Below, one piece after another: positions 17,793-26,731 of a DNA stretch of 64,000 nt; within the stretch, counting starts at the first letter, position 1, and every line of letters starts with the position of its first letter. This stretch comes from JANRLF01 sp033762815 (GTDB lineage: Bacteria; Bacteroidota; Bacteroidia; Chitinophagales; CAIOSU01): the NCBI GenBank assembly GCA_033762815.1, contig JANRLF010000001.1:1-64000 (forward strand). The letters run 5' to 3'. The notes under the pieces were generated by a model that was not told the origin of the DNA, searched no databases, and was given only the letters and a program-made list of their open reading frames with translations. The translations under genes and the position numbers were made by a program.

Positions 17793-19148
17793 TTAGGCCT
17801 TCTCCACGCGTGCCGTGATCCCCCCTTTTGGCCTTAGTGTTACCAGCGGGTCAGGCTGTGGCTTGTACGATGGGTCCACCACAAAGCGGAAACGCTGCAC
17901 TAGCATCACTACTATCAGGTGCATTTCCATCAGGGCAAAGTTATTGCCTATGCACAGCCTAGGGCCGCCGCCAAAGGGCATGTAGGCAAAGCGCGGCATG
18001 TTCTTCAGCTTATCTTTCTCGAAGCGTTCAGGCTTAAATGCCGAAGGCTCGTCCCAATAGCGGGGGTCGCGGTGCAAAAAGTACACAGGCACCATTATGT
18101 TGGTCATGGCCGGCACATGGTATCCACCAATCTCATCGTCTTCCACATTGCGGCGGCCCACTATCCATGCGGGCGGGTACAGGCGCATGGACTCATCTAC
18201 CACCATGCGGGCATAGGGCAGGCGCATCAGGTCCTCCAATGTAGGCTTGCGGCCCTGCAACACCGTATCTACCTCCTCGCGCAGCTTCATGGCCTTTTCG
18301 GGGTTGCGGTCCAGCAGGTACCATATCCATGAAAGGGCCACGGCCGTGGTTTCATGGCCAGCCAGGAAAATGGTCATCGACTCATCGCGCAGTTGCAGGT
18401 CCGACATGGTTTCGCCGGTCTCCTCGTCAACTGCCTCCATCAACATGGCCAGCAAGTCGTCATAACGCTGGCCGTCCTGCCGCCGCTTGTCTATTATGTC
18501 CTGTACCACCTTGTTCAGGTTGTTGATGGACTTCGACTCGGCCAAGTTGTTAGGCGTGGGCACCCAGTTGGGCAGGCGCAACGGGTTGTTGATGCGCCGC
18601 ACCGCTGCCTCGTTCACATACTCCAGTTCCTTGGCCACTATGCCTATTGCTTCCTTCACATCGGAGCTGAACAGCGAACGGGCTACCACCTCCAGTGTAA
18701 GGGCCATCATTTCGCGGGTAATGTTGATGGGTCCCTTGCCCACTTGCTGTTCCAGGCGGGCTATGGACTCATCGGTACAGGCCACCATGGTATCGGCCAG
18801 GGCGGCCAGCCGCTCCCGGTGAAAGGCAGGCTGTGCCAACCTACGTTGCCGGCGCCAAAACTCGCCCTCGCTGGTGAGCAGGCCGTTGCCCAACAACAGC
18901 TTGATGATTTCGTAGCCAAAACTCTTAATGTAGTTGCGGTTGTTGTCCTGCAATATGTACTTTACATGCTCCGGGTCGGTCAGCACCATGATTTTCTGCC
19001 GGAACCTACTGGTAACGCGGAACATGTGCGGATACTTCGGAATGTTTTCCCCCAAGAAATGCAATGGGTCTTTGGCCAAATAATAGATGGAGCCAAACAG
19101 CCAATGCTCTTTGGGAGTAGGGGGCAATGGAGATGCGGTGGTAGGCAT
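17793..19148 (-). CDS. Cytochrome P450
   Basis: Haem-thiolate monooxygenase of 451 residues. The I-helix oxygen-activation motif AGHETT is at 263-268, the K-helix ExxR at Glu319-Arg322 and the haem-ligand loop FGGGPRLCIG at 392-401, with Cys399 binding iron. The chain is a stand-alone P450 with no fused reductase, so it needs separate electron carriers. The only ferredoxin in the window is at 58165. The substrate is unknown; the sequence style resembles the CYP102/CYP4-like fatty-acid group, which is only an impression. Flanking 19149-19323 shows no other gene. It was probably transcribed alone. Confidence 0.94.
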   Translation of the reverse strand: MPTTASPLPPTPKEHWLFGSIYYLAKDPLHFLGENIPKYPHMFRVTSRFRQKIMVLTDPEHVKYILQDNNRNYIKSFGYEIIKLLLGNGLLTSEGEFWRRQRRLAQPAFHRERLAALADTMVACTDESIARLEQQVGKGPINITREMMALTLEVVARSLFSSDVKEAIGIVAKELEYVNEAAVRRINNPLRLPNWVPTPNNLAESKSINNLNKVVQDIIDKRRQDGQRYDDLLAMLMEAVDEETGETMSDLQLRDESMTIFLAGHETTAVALSWIWYLLDRNPEKAMKLREEVDTVLQGRKPTLEDLMRLPYARMVVDESMRLYPPAWIVGRRNVEDDEIGGYHVPAMTNIMVPVYFLHRDPRYWDEPSAFKPERFEKDKLKNMPRFAYMPFGGGPRLCIGNNFALMEMHLIVVMLVQRFRFVVDPSYKPQPDPLVTLRPKGGITARVEKA

Positions 19149-19323
19149 ATATGGCGGCTTATGCCCTCAATTTACAGTATTTTATCTATTATTGGAGTAC
19201 TTGATGGAAATAAGGCAATGGCCATTTTGGGATTAAAGCTCAAGGCTAATGTACTCCGCCACAAACGCCAATGCCCCTGCGTTGCAAGGGCCCGGCGCTC
19301 TTAACCAAACTCTAACCAAAAGT

Positions 19324-22300
19324 TTAGCGCATTAGGGTCACGTTCCCTTGCTTCATATATGTTTGCCCATTGGTGCATATCGTTTCCACGAAGTAAACGA
19401 ATACGCCTGGGTCGAGCATGCTGCCGTTGTAGGTACCGTTCCAACCCTCATTAATGTCGGTGGTTTGGAATACCATATTGCCCCAGCGGTCGAATATGCG
19501 GAATGATTTCAGCCCGTTCAGTCCCAGCCCCCTCACGTACAATACCTCGTTCTTTTCGTCACCGTTAGGGGAGAAGAAGTTCGGTACGAACACGTCTTCA
19601 CCACAGGGGCCCGAAACAGGTATCAGTACTTCGGCACTGTTGGTACAGCCCTTATCGTCCATTACCGTAAGTAGGTAGGCACTGGTATTTTTCACCGTTA
19701 CGGAAGGATTGGGGCAATCGCTACAGCTTAAGCCTTCTGCTGGCTGCCATTGGTAAGCGGTAACATTGTCGCCTACCTGTGGCTGCAAGGTGATGAAGGT
19801 ATTGGTCACTTGGTAGCCAATTTTATCAAAGGCCACGGTGGGCAATTCATTTACCGTTACGGTAATGGATTGCGTATCGGGCAGGCAAGAACCGCTATAG
19901 GCTATCAGGGTATAGGTTTGAGTGGCAAGTGGCATTACGGTAGGTGTAAGCGTGCCAGCGTCCGTCATACCATTAAGAGGGCTCCAAATGATTTGCGTAC
20001 CAGTATGGCCTTGTTGCACGATACTGGCTTGCAACTGTACCGATTGCCCGATACAGATGCTGGTATCCTGCATGGCATCCGTCACTACTTTGGCCAAAGA
20101 GCTAATCAATACGGAATCCTTTATGGTACAACCAAATTCACTGGTGGCAGTTACAATATAGTTGGTCGTAGTGGTAGGGGCCGCATAAGGGCTTGCCACT
20201 GTGGTATCGCTTAGGCCCAGGGCAGGTGTCCAACTTTGGCTTACTGCGCCCAGTATGGTGGTGTTCAACTGGATATTATCGCCCACGCAAAGGGTCAAGT
20301 CATCAATGGTAGCTACTGTAGGCAATGGCTTCACGTTCACAAAAACAGTGTCGTAGGTATGGCAGCCGAAGTTGGTCGTCGCATCCAAATAATAGGTAGT
20401 CGGCTCAGCTGGGACATGATTGATTGTACTGCAGTCGTTGCAGCTATAATTGCTGCTGCTGGTCCAGGCATAGTGGTCGGCACCGCTGGCGGTAATGATT
20501 ACCTCCTCACCTGCACATACATATTCCGGTGCCTGTATATCCAATACCGGTACGGGGTTTACATTGATTTTAAGGCTATCCAGTATACCACAATTGGCAT
20601 TGCTGATATCCAATACATAGGAAGAAGTAACCATTGGGTAAGCCAATGGGTCGGGGCAATTGTAGCAGCTAAGGCCGGTAGGGCCATACCAAGTATGGGC
20701 TATGCCGCCAAGGGCATGCAATTGTACCGTATCCAATTGGCAGATGGTTATTTCAGTTTCGGCAATGCCTTCTGGCAATTGGTAGACGGTAACATTTACG
20801 GTATCCATTACATAGCAGCCTAGTTGCGTGGAAACTTTCACCTCATAAGCTGTGGTGGAATCGGGTATGGCTACGGTGATGGCGCAGGTATCGCAGCTAA
20901 TATGAGTAGCTGGTGTCCATTCATAACTATAGCCGCCCATGGCCCACAGTTCGATGGAATTGTTGCGACATATGGCAGTATCGTTGGCCACTTTTGCCAC
21001 AGGTAAATCATGTACCCTTACATATACCGAGTCGTCATCGGTACAGCCATTGGTATCGGTTACCATTATATAATAGGTAGTGGTGTTGGCAGGCGATGCT
21101 AGGGGAGTGGCGATAGCGGTATCGTTTAGTCCGGCGGCGGGTGTCCAAGCATATTGTGAACCGCCCGTTGCGCTAAGCATAATGGTGTCGGTGCGGCACA
21201 GGAAGGTATCAGGTGTTACTACCGCCACTGGCAAAGAGTGGACATTGATAGTGGCATAAGCTGTATCGGAACAACCTGATACGGTGGTAACAATAAGGCT
21301 TACATTGTACACCCCAGCAGAATCATACAACTGTGCAGGGTTGGCGATACTATCGTACATGCCGTTGCCAAAGTCCCAGAACAGTTGGGCGACGATGCTG
21401 TCGGAAGTAGTAGTATCGGTAAACTGTGCATTGAAAGGCACACAATACGGGCCGCCATTATAGGTAAAGCCAGCTTGGGGGCCATCGTCCACAATGATGT
21501 AATTGGTTTTTATCAGACTATCCGTACAGGTAGGGTTAGTTACAGATAGCTTCACCGTGTACATACCTGGGCTGGCATAGTAGTGCAAAGGGTGTTGGTC
21601 GGTACTGGTGGAGCCATCGCCAAAGTCCCAAAACCAAGAGGTAGCAGGTGGATAGGCGTAAGTACTATCAGTAAACCTTACAGTGCCAAATTTGCACAAA
21701 TAGCGGGTATCTACATTAAATTGTACATCCATCTTACCAATGACTACGGAATCGGTGCTGGAAACGGAATACAGACAACCCAAACCATCGTCCAAAATCA
21801 TCACTGGGTGGTACACGCCGTAGTTGGCATATATATGTCTGGTAGTATCAGGGCCCTGTAGCACTGTACCATCGCCAAAGTCCCAAGTCCTATCCACCGT
21901 ATTGGTGGTTACTGCGAAGAAGGTAATCTCGTTGCCGGTGCAGTCATGCAAAGGGTTGAAAGTAAAGGTACCATTGGGGCCTTGTACGGTTATAAAATCG
22001 TTGTAGATGATGGTATCCACACAACCATATAGGGAGGTGACAATTAGCTTAACATCATAAGTGCCGGGCACAGAATATACTTTTGACGGATTTTGGAGGG
22101 CACTACCAGTACCATCGCCGAAATCCCATTGCCAAGCGGCGGCGGCACCTGTTGACAGGTCACGAAAATTGGCCAATAATGGCGGGCAAGGAGAAAATAT
22201 GGAGTCCGCCGTGAAGTTGGCTATTGGGTTTACTACATTGATATAGTTGGGTATTACCAAGGTACTATCGCAACCATTGGCATCGGTGGCAACTAAAGTT

Positions 22301-25017
22301 ACCGTGTATGAGCCTTCGTTACGGTACACGTGGCTGGGGTTTTGCAAGGAAGAACTGTCACCGTCTCCGAAAAACCATTTATAGGTTCCGCTCACAGCTA
22401 TGGAAGTATTGGTAAAGGTTATGGAGCCTCCCTCGCAGGTCATGGTAGGTGAAGTGAAGGAAGGCTTAGGAAAGGTAGGGCTAATTAAATTGCTTCTGGT
22501 AAGTGAATTGCTGCAGCCGTTGTCATCAGTTACTGATAGGGTGACATTATAGTATCCAGTAGTATTATAGATGTATGTTGGATTTTGAACCGCAGCACTA
22601 TCACCATTGCCAAAGTTCCATTTCCAGGCTATCACATTGCCATAGTTGCCTCTTGAAGAATCAGAGAACGCTACGGTAAGTGGAGCACAACCGGTATATC
22701 TGTCTACCCCAAAATTGGCAATTGGTCCCCTAACAGTAATGTATTGGGGTTTGATGAGCGTATCCTTGCAGCCATTGGCATCGGTAATGATTAGTTTCAC
22801 ATCGTATATACCTGGGGTGTTGTAAGTAAAGGTGGGGTTTTTGGCCGTAGAAGTCATTCCAGCAGTTTCCCAAACATAACTTGCGGCATCTATGGAACTA
22901 TCCCTAAAGGTGGTAGTAAATGGGTGGCAACCTATGGTGGTGTCCGCTTTGAATTTTGCTACGGGGTCGGTAATCAGTATGGGTTTCCCTTCAATATCCA
23001 AACAGCCGCTAACAGTGTCAGTAACGGTTAGGGTCACCAAATAGGTCCCCCTACCTGGAAAAGTATGAACCGGACTAGGCGTGCTGGAGTTGGTGCTGTC
23101 GCCAAAGCTCCAGTACCAAGTGTTGGGTGCTAATGATTGGTCAACGAAGCTGATGGTGTAGGGGTTATTACAGTCCCTTACAACATTATATAAAGCATCT
23201 GGCGGTGAAATGTGTATATAGTTAGTTTTAATAAGTGTATCAGCACAGCCATTGTTCATTACTATCAGCCTCACGTCCATGTAACCGGTATCGGCATAGG
23301 AGTATGATGGATTTTCCAATTGCGAAGTGCCGCCATCGCCAAAGTCCCAAAACCATTGGTCAGTATTCGGGCTAAGGTTGCTGAAACTTACTGGGCTGAA
23401 AAGGCATGATTGCAACGGGTTCGCAACATAATTCGCATTTGGTTTGGTACCGGCCTGAACATAGTCCGTCCTTACCAAGGTATCGATACAGCCGTCGGCA
23501 TTGATTATGACAAGGGTAACGGTATATTTCCCATTTGCCGAATAAGTATGCGATGGATTTCTTAAAGTAGAAGTGGTGCCATCGCCAAAGTTCCATATCC
23601 AGTTTACGATGGGTTCTTGGCTTTTAGATGAATCTATGAAATCTACGGTTAAGGGAATGCAACCTCTTACCGTATCACCAATGAACCTTGCCTCCGGGGC
23701 AATAATATCTACTAGATTGGGTTTCACAATAGTGTTGCTGCAACCGTTGGCACTATTAATAGTTAGGCTCACGCTAAATTGCCCTAGGGAGGTATAGGTG
23801 TGGCTAGGGTTCTTTAGGGTGCTAGTGGTGGTATCGCCAAAATTCCATAACCATGATACCGCATTGGTAGATAAATCAGTAAAGGCAACGTTAAATGGTG
23901 CGGCACAATTAATGGTATCGCCTGCCCTGAAGTTTGCCGTTGGCGAAGGATATATCTGTATGTTTTTCGTCACTGTATCCGCACAGGTAGGCGAGTTGGA
24001 AGTAATTAAAGTAACGGTGTAAGTACCTGCATTGGCGTAAGTATGGATAGGGTTTTGTTGGGAGGAGGTGTCGCCATCTCCAAAAGTCCATTTCCAAGAG
24101 TTTGGATTGGAGGTAGAGGTATCGGTGAAGTTGATTGGGATTCCGGTACAGGTTTGACCAGTGCCAGTTGTGAAGCCGGCCACTAAGTCTTCTACGGCAA
24201 TGTATTGTGGCTTGAACAATGTATCGGCACACCCCAAAGAGTTTCTAACAATGAGCCTAACATCGTATTGACCACTTATTGGGTAATTGTTGGCAGTAAA
24301 TCTACCTGTGCCATTACCGTTTCCAAAATTCCAGCTATAAGTAAGGTTGCCAGGGTAGGAAGTGGTACATGAAAAGTTGACCAACAATGGTGGGGTACAT
24401 GAGGCGGTAACGTTACTGGTGAACGAAGCGATTGGTTTATCAACGATTTGAATGTAGTTGTTTATGGTTTTTTGGTGAGAGCATCCGTTGGAGTCAACAA
24501 CATATAGCGATACCGCGTAGTTGCCGGCGGTATTGTAAGTTATACAAGGGTTTTGTTGGGTGCTGCTCTGCCCATCGCCAAAATCCCAAAGCCAAGAGGC
24601 TATACCTGCATTGCCACCAAGGCTACTGTCCGTAAAACAAATTTCAAATGGCGCACAGCCAGTGCGTACTGCCGCACCAAAGTTGGCCAGCGGATCTTTG
24701 AACACTTGAACGTACTGCTGCTTGGTAATAGTGTCACTATCAATTCCGTCTGAAACAATCAGGATTATGGTGTATAGGCCTGGTTGCAAATAGATGGCAC
24801 CGGGATTTTTTTGGTTGGATGTATTGCCATTGCCAAAATCCCACTTCCAAGAATTTGGGTTGCCCGTTGACAGGTCAGTAAACCTGACCACCAATGGGCT
24901 ACAAGCTTGGGTAGTATTAGCAGTAAAGTCAGCGGTTACTTGTGCAACGGCACTGAAGGAAGCGAACAATGACAATAGCAATGCTACCGCCATCGTAATA
25001 CGACTCCTGGTTTTCAT
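19324..25017 (-). CDS. Giant PKD/Ig surface protein with type B T9SS sorting domain
   Basis: Secreted or surface-anchored protein of 1,897 residues. A signal peptide (1-26, ending SAVAQ) is followed by fifteen tandem PKD domains of about 82 residues. Each has the WxFGDG-type core and a Cys pair, and together they reach about residue 1285. Seven Ig-like domains follow to about 1800 (several with paired CxxC words such as CDTC, CYNC, CNDC, CSDC). The end is a gliding-motility-type C-terminal domain (FFSPNGDEKNEV, IFDRWGNMVF, GWNGTYNG, GNVTLMR), the T9SS type B signal. Proteins of this kind act as adhesins or structural fibres. No PorP/SprF partner lies next to it, unlike the 50-54 kb protein. 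Confidence 0.9.
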   Translation of the reverse strand: MKTRSRITMAVALLLSLFASFSAVAQVTADFTANTTQACSPLVVRFTDLSTGNPNSWKWDFGNGNTSNQKNPGAIYLQPGLYTIILIVSDGIDSDTITKQQYVQVFKDPLANFGAAVRTGCAPFEICFTDSSLGGNAGIASWLWDFGDGQSSTQQNPCITYNTAGNYAVSLYVVDSNGCSHQKTINNYIQIVDKPIASFTSNVTASCTPPLLVNFSCTTSYPGNLTYSWNFGNGNGTGRFTANNYPISGQYDVRLIVRNSLGCADTLFKPQYIAVEDLVAGFTTGTGQTCTGIPINFTDTSTSNPNSWKWTFGDGDTSSQQNPIHTYANAGTYTVTLITSNSPTCADTVTKNIQIYPSPTANFRAGDTINCAAPFNVAFTDLSTNAVSWLWNFGDTTTSTLKNPSHTYTSLGQFSVSLTINSANGCSNTIVKPNLVDIIAPEARFIGDTVRGCIPLTVDFIDSSKSQEPIVNWIWNFGDGTTSTLRNPSHTYSANGKYTVTLVIINADGCIDTLVRTDYVQAGTKPNANYVANPLQSCLFSPVSFSNLSPNTDQWFWDFGDGGTSQLENPSYSYADTGYMDVRLIVMNNGCADTLIKTNYIHISPPDALYNVVRDCNNPYTISFVDQSLAPNTWYWSFGDSTNSSTPSPVHTFPGRGTYLVTLTVTDTVSGCLDIEGKPILITDPVAKFKADTTIGCHPFTTTFRDSSIDAASYVWETAGMTSTAKNPTFTYNTPGIYDVKLIITDANGCKDTLIKPQYITVRGPIANFGVDRYTGCAPLTVAFSDSSRGNYGNVIAWKWNFGNGDSAAVQNPTYIYNTTGYYNVTLSVTDDNGCSNSLTRSNLISPTFPKPSFTSPTMTCEGGSITFTNTSIAVSGTYKWFFGDGDSSSLQNPSHVYRNEGSYTVTLVATDANGCDSTLVIPNYINVVNPIANFTADSIFSPCPPLLANFRDLSTGAAAAWQWDFGDGTGSALQNPSKVYSVPGTYDVKLIVTSLYGCVDTIIYNDFITVQGPNGTFTFNPLHDCTGNEITFFAVTTNTVDRTWDFGDGTVLQGPDTTRHIYANYGVYHPVMILDDGLGCLYSVSSTDSVVIGKMDVQFNVDTRYLCKFGTVRFTDSTYAYPPATSWFWDFGDGSTSTDQHPLHYYASPGMYTVKLSVTNPTCTDSLIKTNYIIVDDGPQAGFTYNGGPYCVPFNAQFTDTTTSDSIVAQLFWDFGNGMYDSIANPAQLYDSAGVYNVSLIVTTVSGCSDTAYATINVHSLPVAVVTPDTFLCRTDTIMLSATGGSQYAWTPAAGLNDTAIATPLASPANTTTYYIMVTDTNGCTDDDSVYVRVHDLPVAKVANDTAICRNNSIELWAMGGYSYEWTPATHISCDTCAITVAIPDSTTAYEVKVSTQLGCYVMDTVNVTVYQLPEGIAETEITICQLDTVQLHALGGIAHTWYGPTGLSCYNCPDPLAYPMVTSSYVLDISNANCGILDSLKINVNPVPVLDIQAPEYVCAGEEVIITASGADHYAWTSSSNYSCNDCSTINHVPAEPTTYYLDATTNFGCHTYDTVFVNVKPLPTVATIDDLTLCVGDNIQLNTTILGAVSQSWTPALGLSDTTVASPYAAPTTTTNYIVTATSEFGCTIKDSVLISSLAKVVTDAMQDTSICIGQSVQLQASIVQQGHTGTQIIWSPLNGMTDAGTLTPTVMPLATQTYTLIAYSGSCLPDTQSITVTVNELPTVAFDKIGYQVTNTFITLQPQVGDNVTAYQWQPAEGLSCSDCPNPSVTVKNTSAYLLTVMDDKGCTNSAEVLIPVSGPCGEDVFVPNFFSPNGDEKNEVLYVRGLGLNGLKSFRIFDRWGNMVFQTTDINEGWNGTYNGSMLDPGVFVYFVETICTNGQTYMKQGNVTLMR

Positions 25018-25157
25018 TGGTGTTGGTTTGGTTAAAGAGTATCGATTTGGTTAGAATCACCCTCTTTTACGGCAGTGGATTAAAAAAGTTACTGTCCCAT
25101 TAAAGTTTAATTAAGCCGATAGCAATATGGTGCTCTGCATTTTGAGCAAAAAGACAC

Positions 25158-25188
25158 TTGGAATATTCGAGAGGAAGGTATAACTTTG
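25158..25188 (+). promoter_or_regulatory. Promoter of rpsF-rpsR-rplI
   Basis: TTG at 25158-25160, a 20-nt spacer, then TAACTTTG at 25181-25188 give a full match to the Bacteroidota -33/-7 pattern. The start of transcription is expected near 25193, leaving a leader of about 34 nt before rpsF. Confidence 0.75.
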
Positions 25189-25226
25189 CAATCCGTTTTA
25201 AACAAAAAAATTAGGAAAGCAATCAA

Positions 25227-25601
25227 ATGCAACAGTACGAAACAACCTTTATCGTAACTCCCGTCTTGACTGAGACGGAACTGAAGAACATTCTATCCGG
25301 TTACGTAACTTTCCTTAAAAACAACGATGCGGAAATTATAGAAGAGAGCTTTTGGGGGCTTCGCCAGTTGGCTTACCCCATTAACAAAAAGACCTCTGGC
25401 TTCTATTTCACCGTTGAATACAAGGCAGATACGAACCTGGTGGACAAATTGGAACTGACCCTAAAAAGGGATGACGAAAACATTTTGAGATGGCTCACCA
25501 TCAAGCTCGACAAGTTTTCTATCGATTACAACGATAGAAAGCGCAAGGGCTTGGTTGGCAGAAAGAAGAAGGAGCAAAAAGAACAAAAAGCAGAAGCATA
25601 A
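25227..25601 (+). CDS. rpsF: 30S ribosomal protein S6
   Basis: Small-subunit protein that pairs with S18 on the platform of the 30S subunit. The N-terminus MQQYETTFIVTPVLTETEL and the core NKKTSGFYFTVEYKA are characteristic. At 124 residues it carries the usual short Lys/Glu-rich C-terminal extension of Bacteroidota S6. It is the first gene of the rpsF-rpsR-rplI operon, which has its own promoter at 25158-25188 and a terminator at 26351-26379. Confidence 0.97.
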   Translation: MQQYETTFIVTPVLTETELKNILSGYVTFLKNNDAEIIEESFWGLRQLAYPINKKTSGFYFTVEYKADTNLVDKLELTLKRDDENILRWLTIKLDKFSIDYNDRKRKGLVGRKKKEQKEQKAEA

Positions 25602-25607
25602 TCCACC

Positions 25608-25874
25608 ATGGCACAGAACAAAGACATTAAGTTTCTTACCTCGCCAAACATCGGCGCGCAAAAGAAAAAATACTGCCGTTTCAAAAAATCAGGTATTAAG
25701 TATATCGATTACAAGGACGGTGAGTTCCTTTTGAAATTTATTAACGAACAAGGTAAAATTTTGCCTCGTAGGGTTACTGGCAACTCATTGAAGTTCCAGC
25801 GCAAAGTGTCAACAGCCGTTAAGCGCGCCAGGCACTTGGCCATATTGCCTTACGTTGCTGACCTTTTAAAATAA
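25608..25874 (+). CDS. rpsR: 30S ribosomal protein S18
   Basis: Binds 16S rRNA next to S6. The 88 residues contain the standard S18 features: the basic core KKYCRFKKSGIKYIDYKD, the segment LLKFINEQGKILPRRVTGN, and the C-terminal helix KFQRKVSTAVKRARHLAILPYV. One cysteine remains near the N-terminus. It lies 6 bases after rpsF and 7 bases before rplI. Confidence 0.97.
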   Translation: MAQNKDIKFLTSPNIGAQKKKYCRFKKSGIKYIDYKDGEFLLKFINEQGKILPRRVTGNSLKFQRKVSTAVKRARHLAILPYVADLLK

Positions 25875-25881
25875 GATAGCC

Positions 25882-26328
25882 ATGGAAGTGATATTGTTAA
25901 AAGACGTTGAACACCTAGGCTTGGAAAATGACCTAGTAAAGGTAAAAGCAGGCTATGGCCGCAACTATTTGTTGCCTAAAGGTTTGGCAGTAGTGGCCAA
26001 TGAAAGCAGCAAACGCACTTTTGAAGAGCAGCGCAAGCAAGCTGCCCGCAGGGAAGAAAAAATGATGAGCGCCCTGCAAGAGGTAGTAAATACTTTGAAG
26101 AGCAGCGTAGTGAAAGTAGGTGCCAAGGCAGGAACCAGCGAGAAAATTTTCGGTAGCGTTACTACCTTACAACTTGCGGAGGCTTTGAAAAAGCAGAAAA
26201 ATATAACCATCGACCGTAAGAAAATTACCTTGCCCGAGGATATCAAAGTTTTGGGTAGCTACACGGCAGTAGTTGAATTGCACAAAGACGTGAAAGTGGA
26301 TTTAGCATTCGAAGTGGTGGCTGAATAA
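25882..26328 (+). CDS. rplI: 50S ribosomal protein L9
   Basis: Large-subunit protein at the L1 stalk that helps keep reading frame. The 148 residues start MEVILLKDVEHLG and carry the L9 signature around VKVKAGYGRNYLLPKGLAVVA. A long connecting helix (about 45-75) and the C-terminal domain (VGTKA-like KVGAKAGTSEKIFGSVT) follow. This is the last gene of the operon and a strong terminator follows. Confidence 0.97.
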   Translation: MEVILLKDVEHLGLENDLVKVKAGYGRNYLLPKGLAVVANESSKRTFEEQRKQAARREEKMMSALQEVVNTLKSSVVKVGAKAGTSEKIFGSVTTLQLAEALKKQKNITIDRKKITLPEDIKVLGSYTAVVELHKDVKVDLAFEVVAE

Positions 26329-26350
26329 GCTTATCGAACAAACAACCTAT

Positions 26351-26379
26351 AAAGGTCGCCCATAGTGGCGACCTTTTTT
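26351..26379 (+). terminator. Rho-independent terminator of rplI
   Basis: AAAGGTCGCC (26351-26360), a 6-nt loop, then GGCGACCTTT (26367-26376) running on into three more T bases. The 10-bp stem is perfect. Confidence 0.9.
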
Positions 26380-26731
26380 GTTTTCCAAAATTTGGAATTG
26401 ACGCGATACCATTGGTGTAATTGTATGCAAACTTTGGGCTGACTTTCAATCGAACGGACATAGAGGATAGGGCCCAAATGGCATAAAACTTATAATCGGG
26501 ATTTATCAATATTGGGCTTTTTACTAAGTCTTTTCCATTATTTTTTTGCTTTTTTCAACTTTTGCAAAACGTTGTAAATCTGATTTTTATAAGTTCATTT
26601 AAACTAAATGACAAGCTAAGCTTAAAACTTTGTTAAAGTTTAAAGATTTTTTCTCCTAAATTTAAGACTTGAATGTTGGCAGTCCAACATTTAATACATT
26701 GTATCCGATAGACTGAACGAACCCTACTGCT
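26380..26731 (+). promoter_or_regulatory. Leader region of the giant gene, with hairpin
   Basis: No gene is seen. The region is AT-rich. It contains a perfect 7-bp hairpin ATGTTGG-CAGT-CCAACAT at 26673-26690, 42 bases before the giant gene's ATG. A weak -7-like TAAATTTA at 26657-26664 has no good -33 partner. The hairpin would sit in the 5' untranslated mRNA and may affect stability or translation. Confidence 0.4.

Noticed and set aside
17793..19148. P450 and the ferredoxin at 58165 as one electron-transfer system
   Set aside because: They are 39 kb apart, on opposite strands and without a ferredoxin reductase nearby. The link is possible but unsupported.
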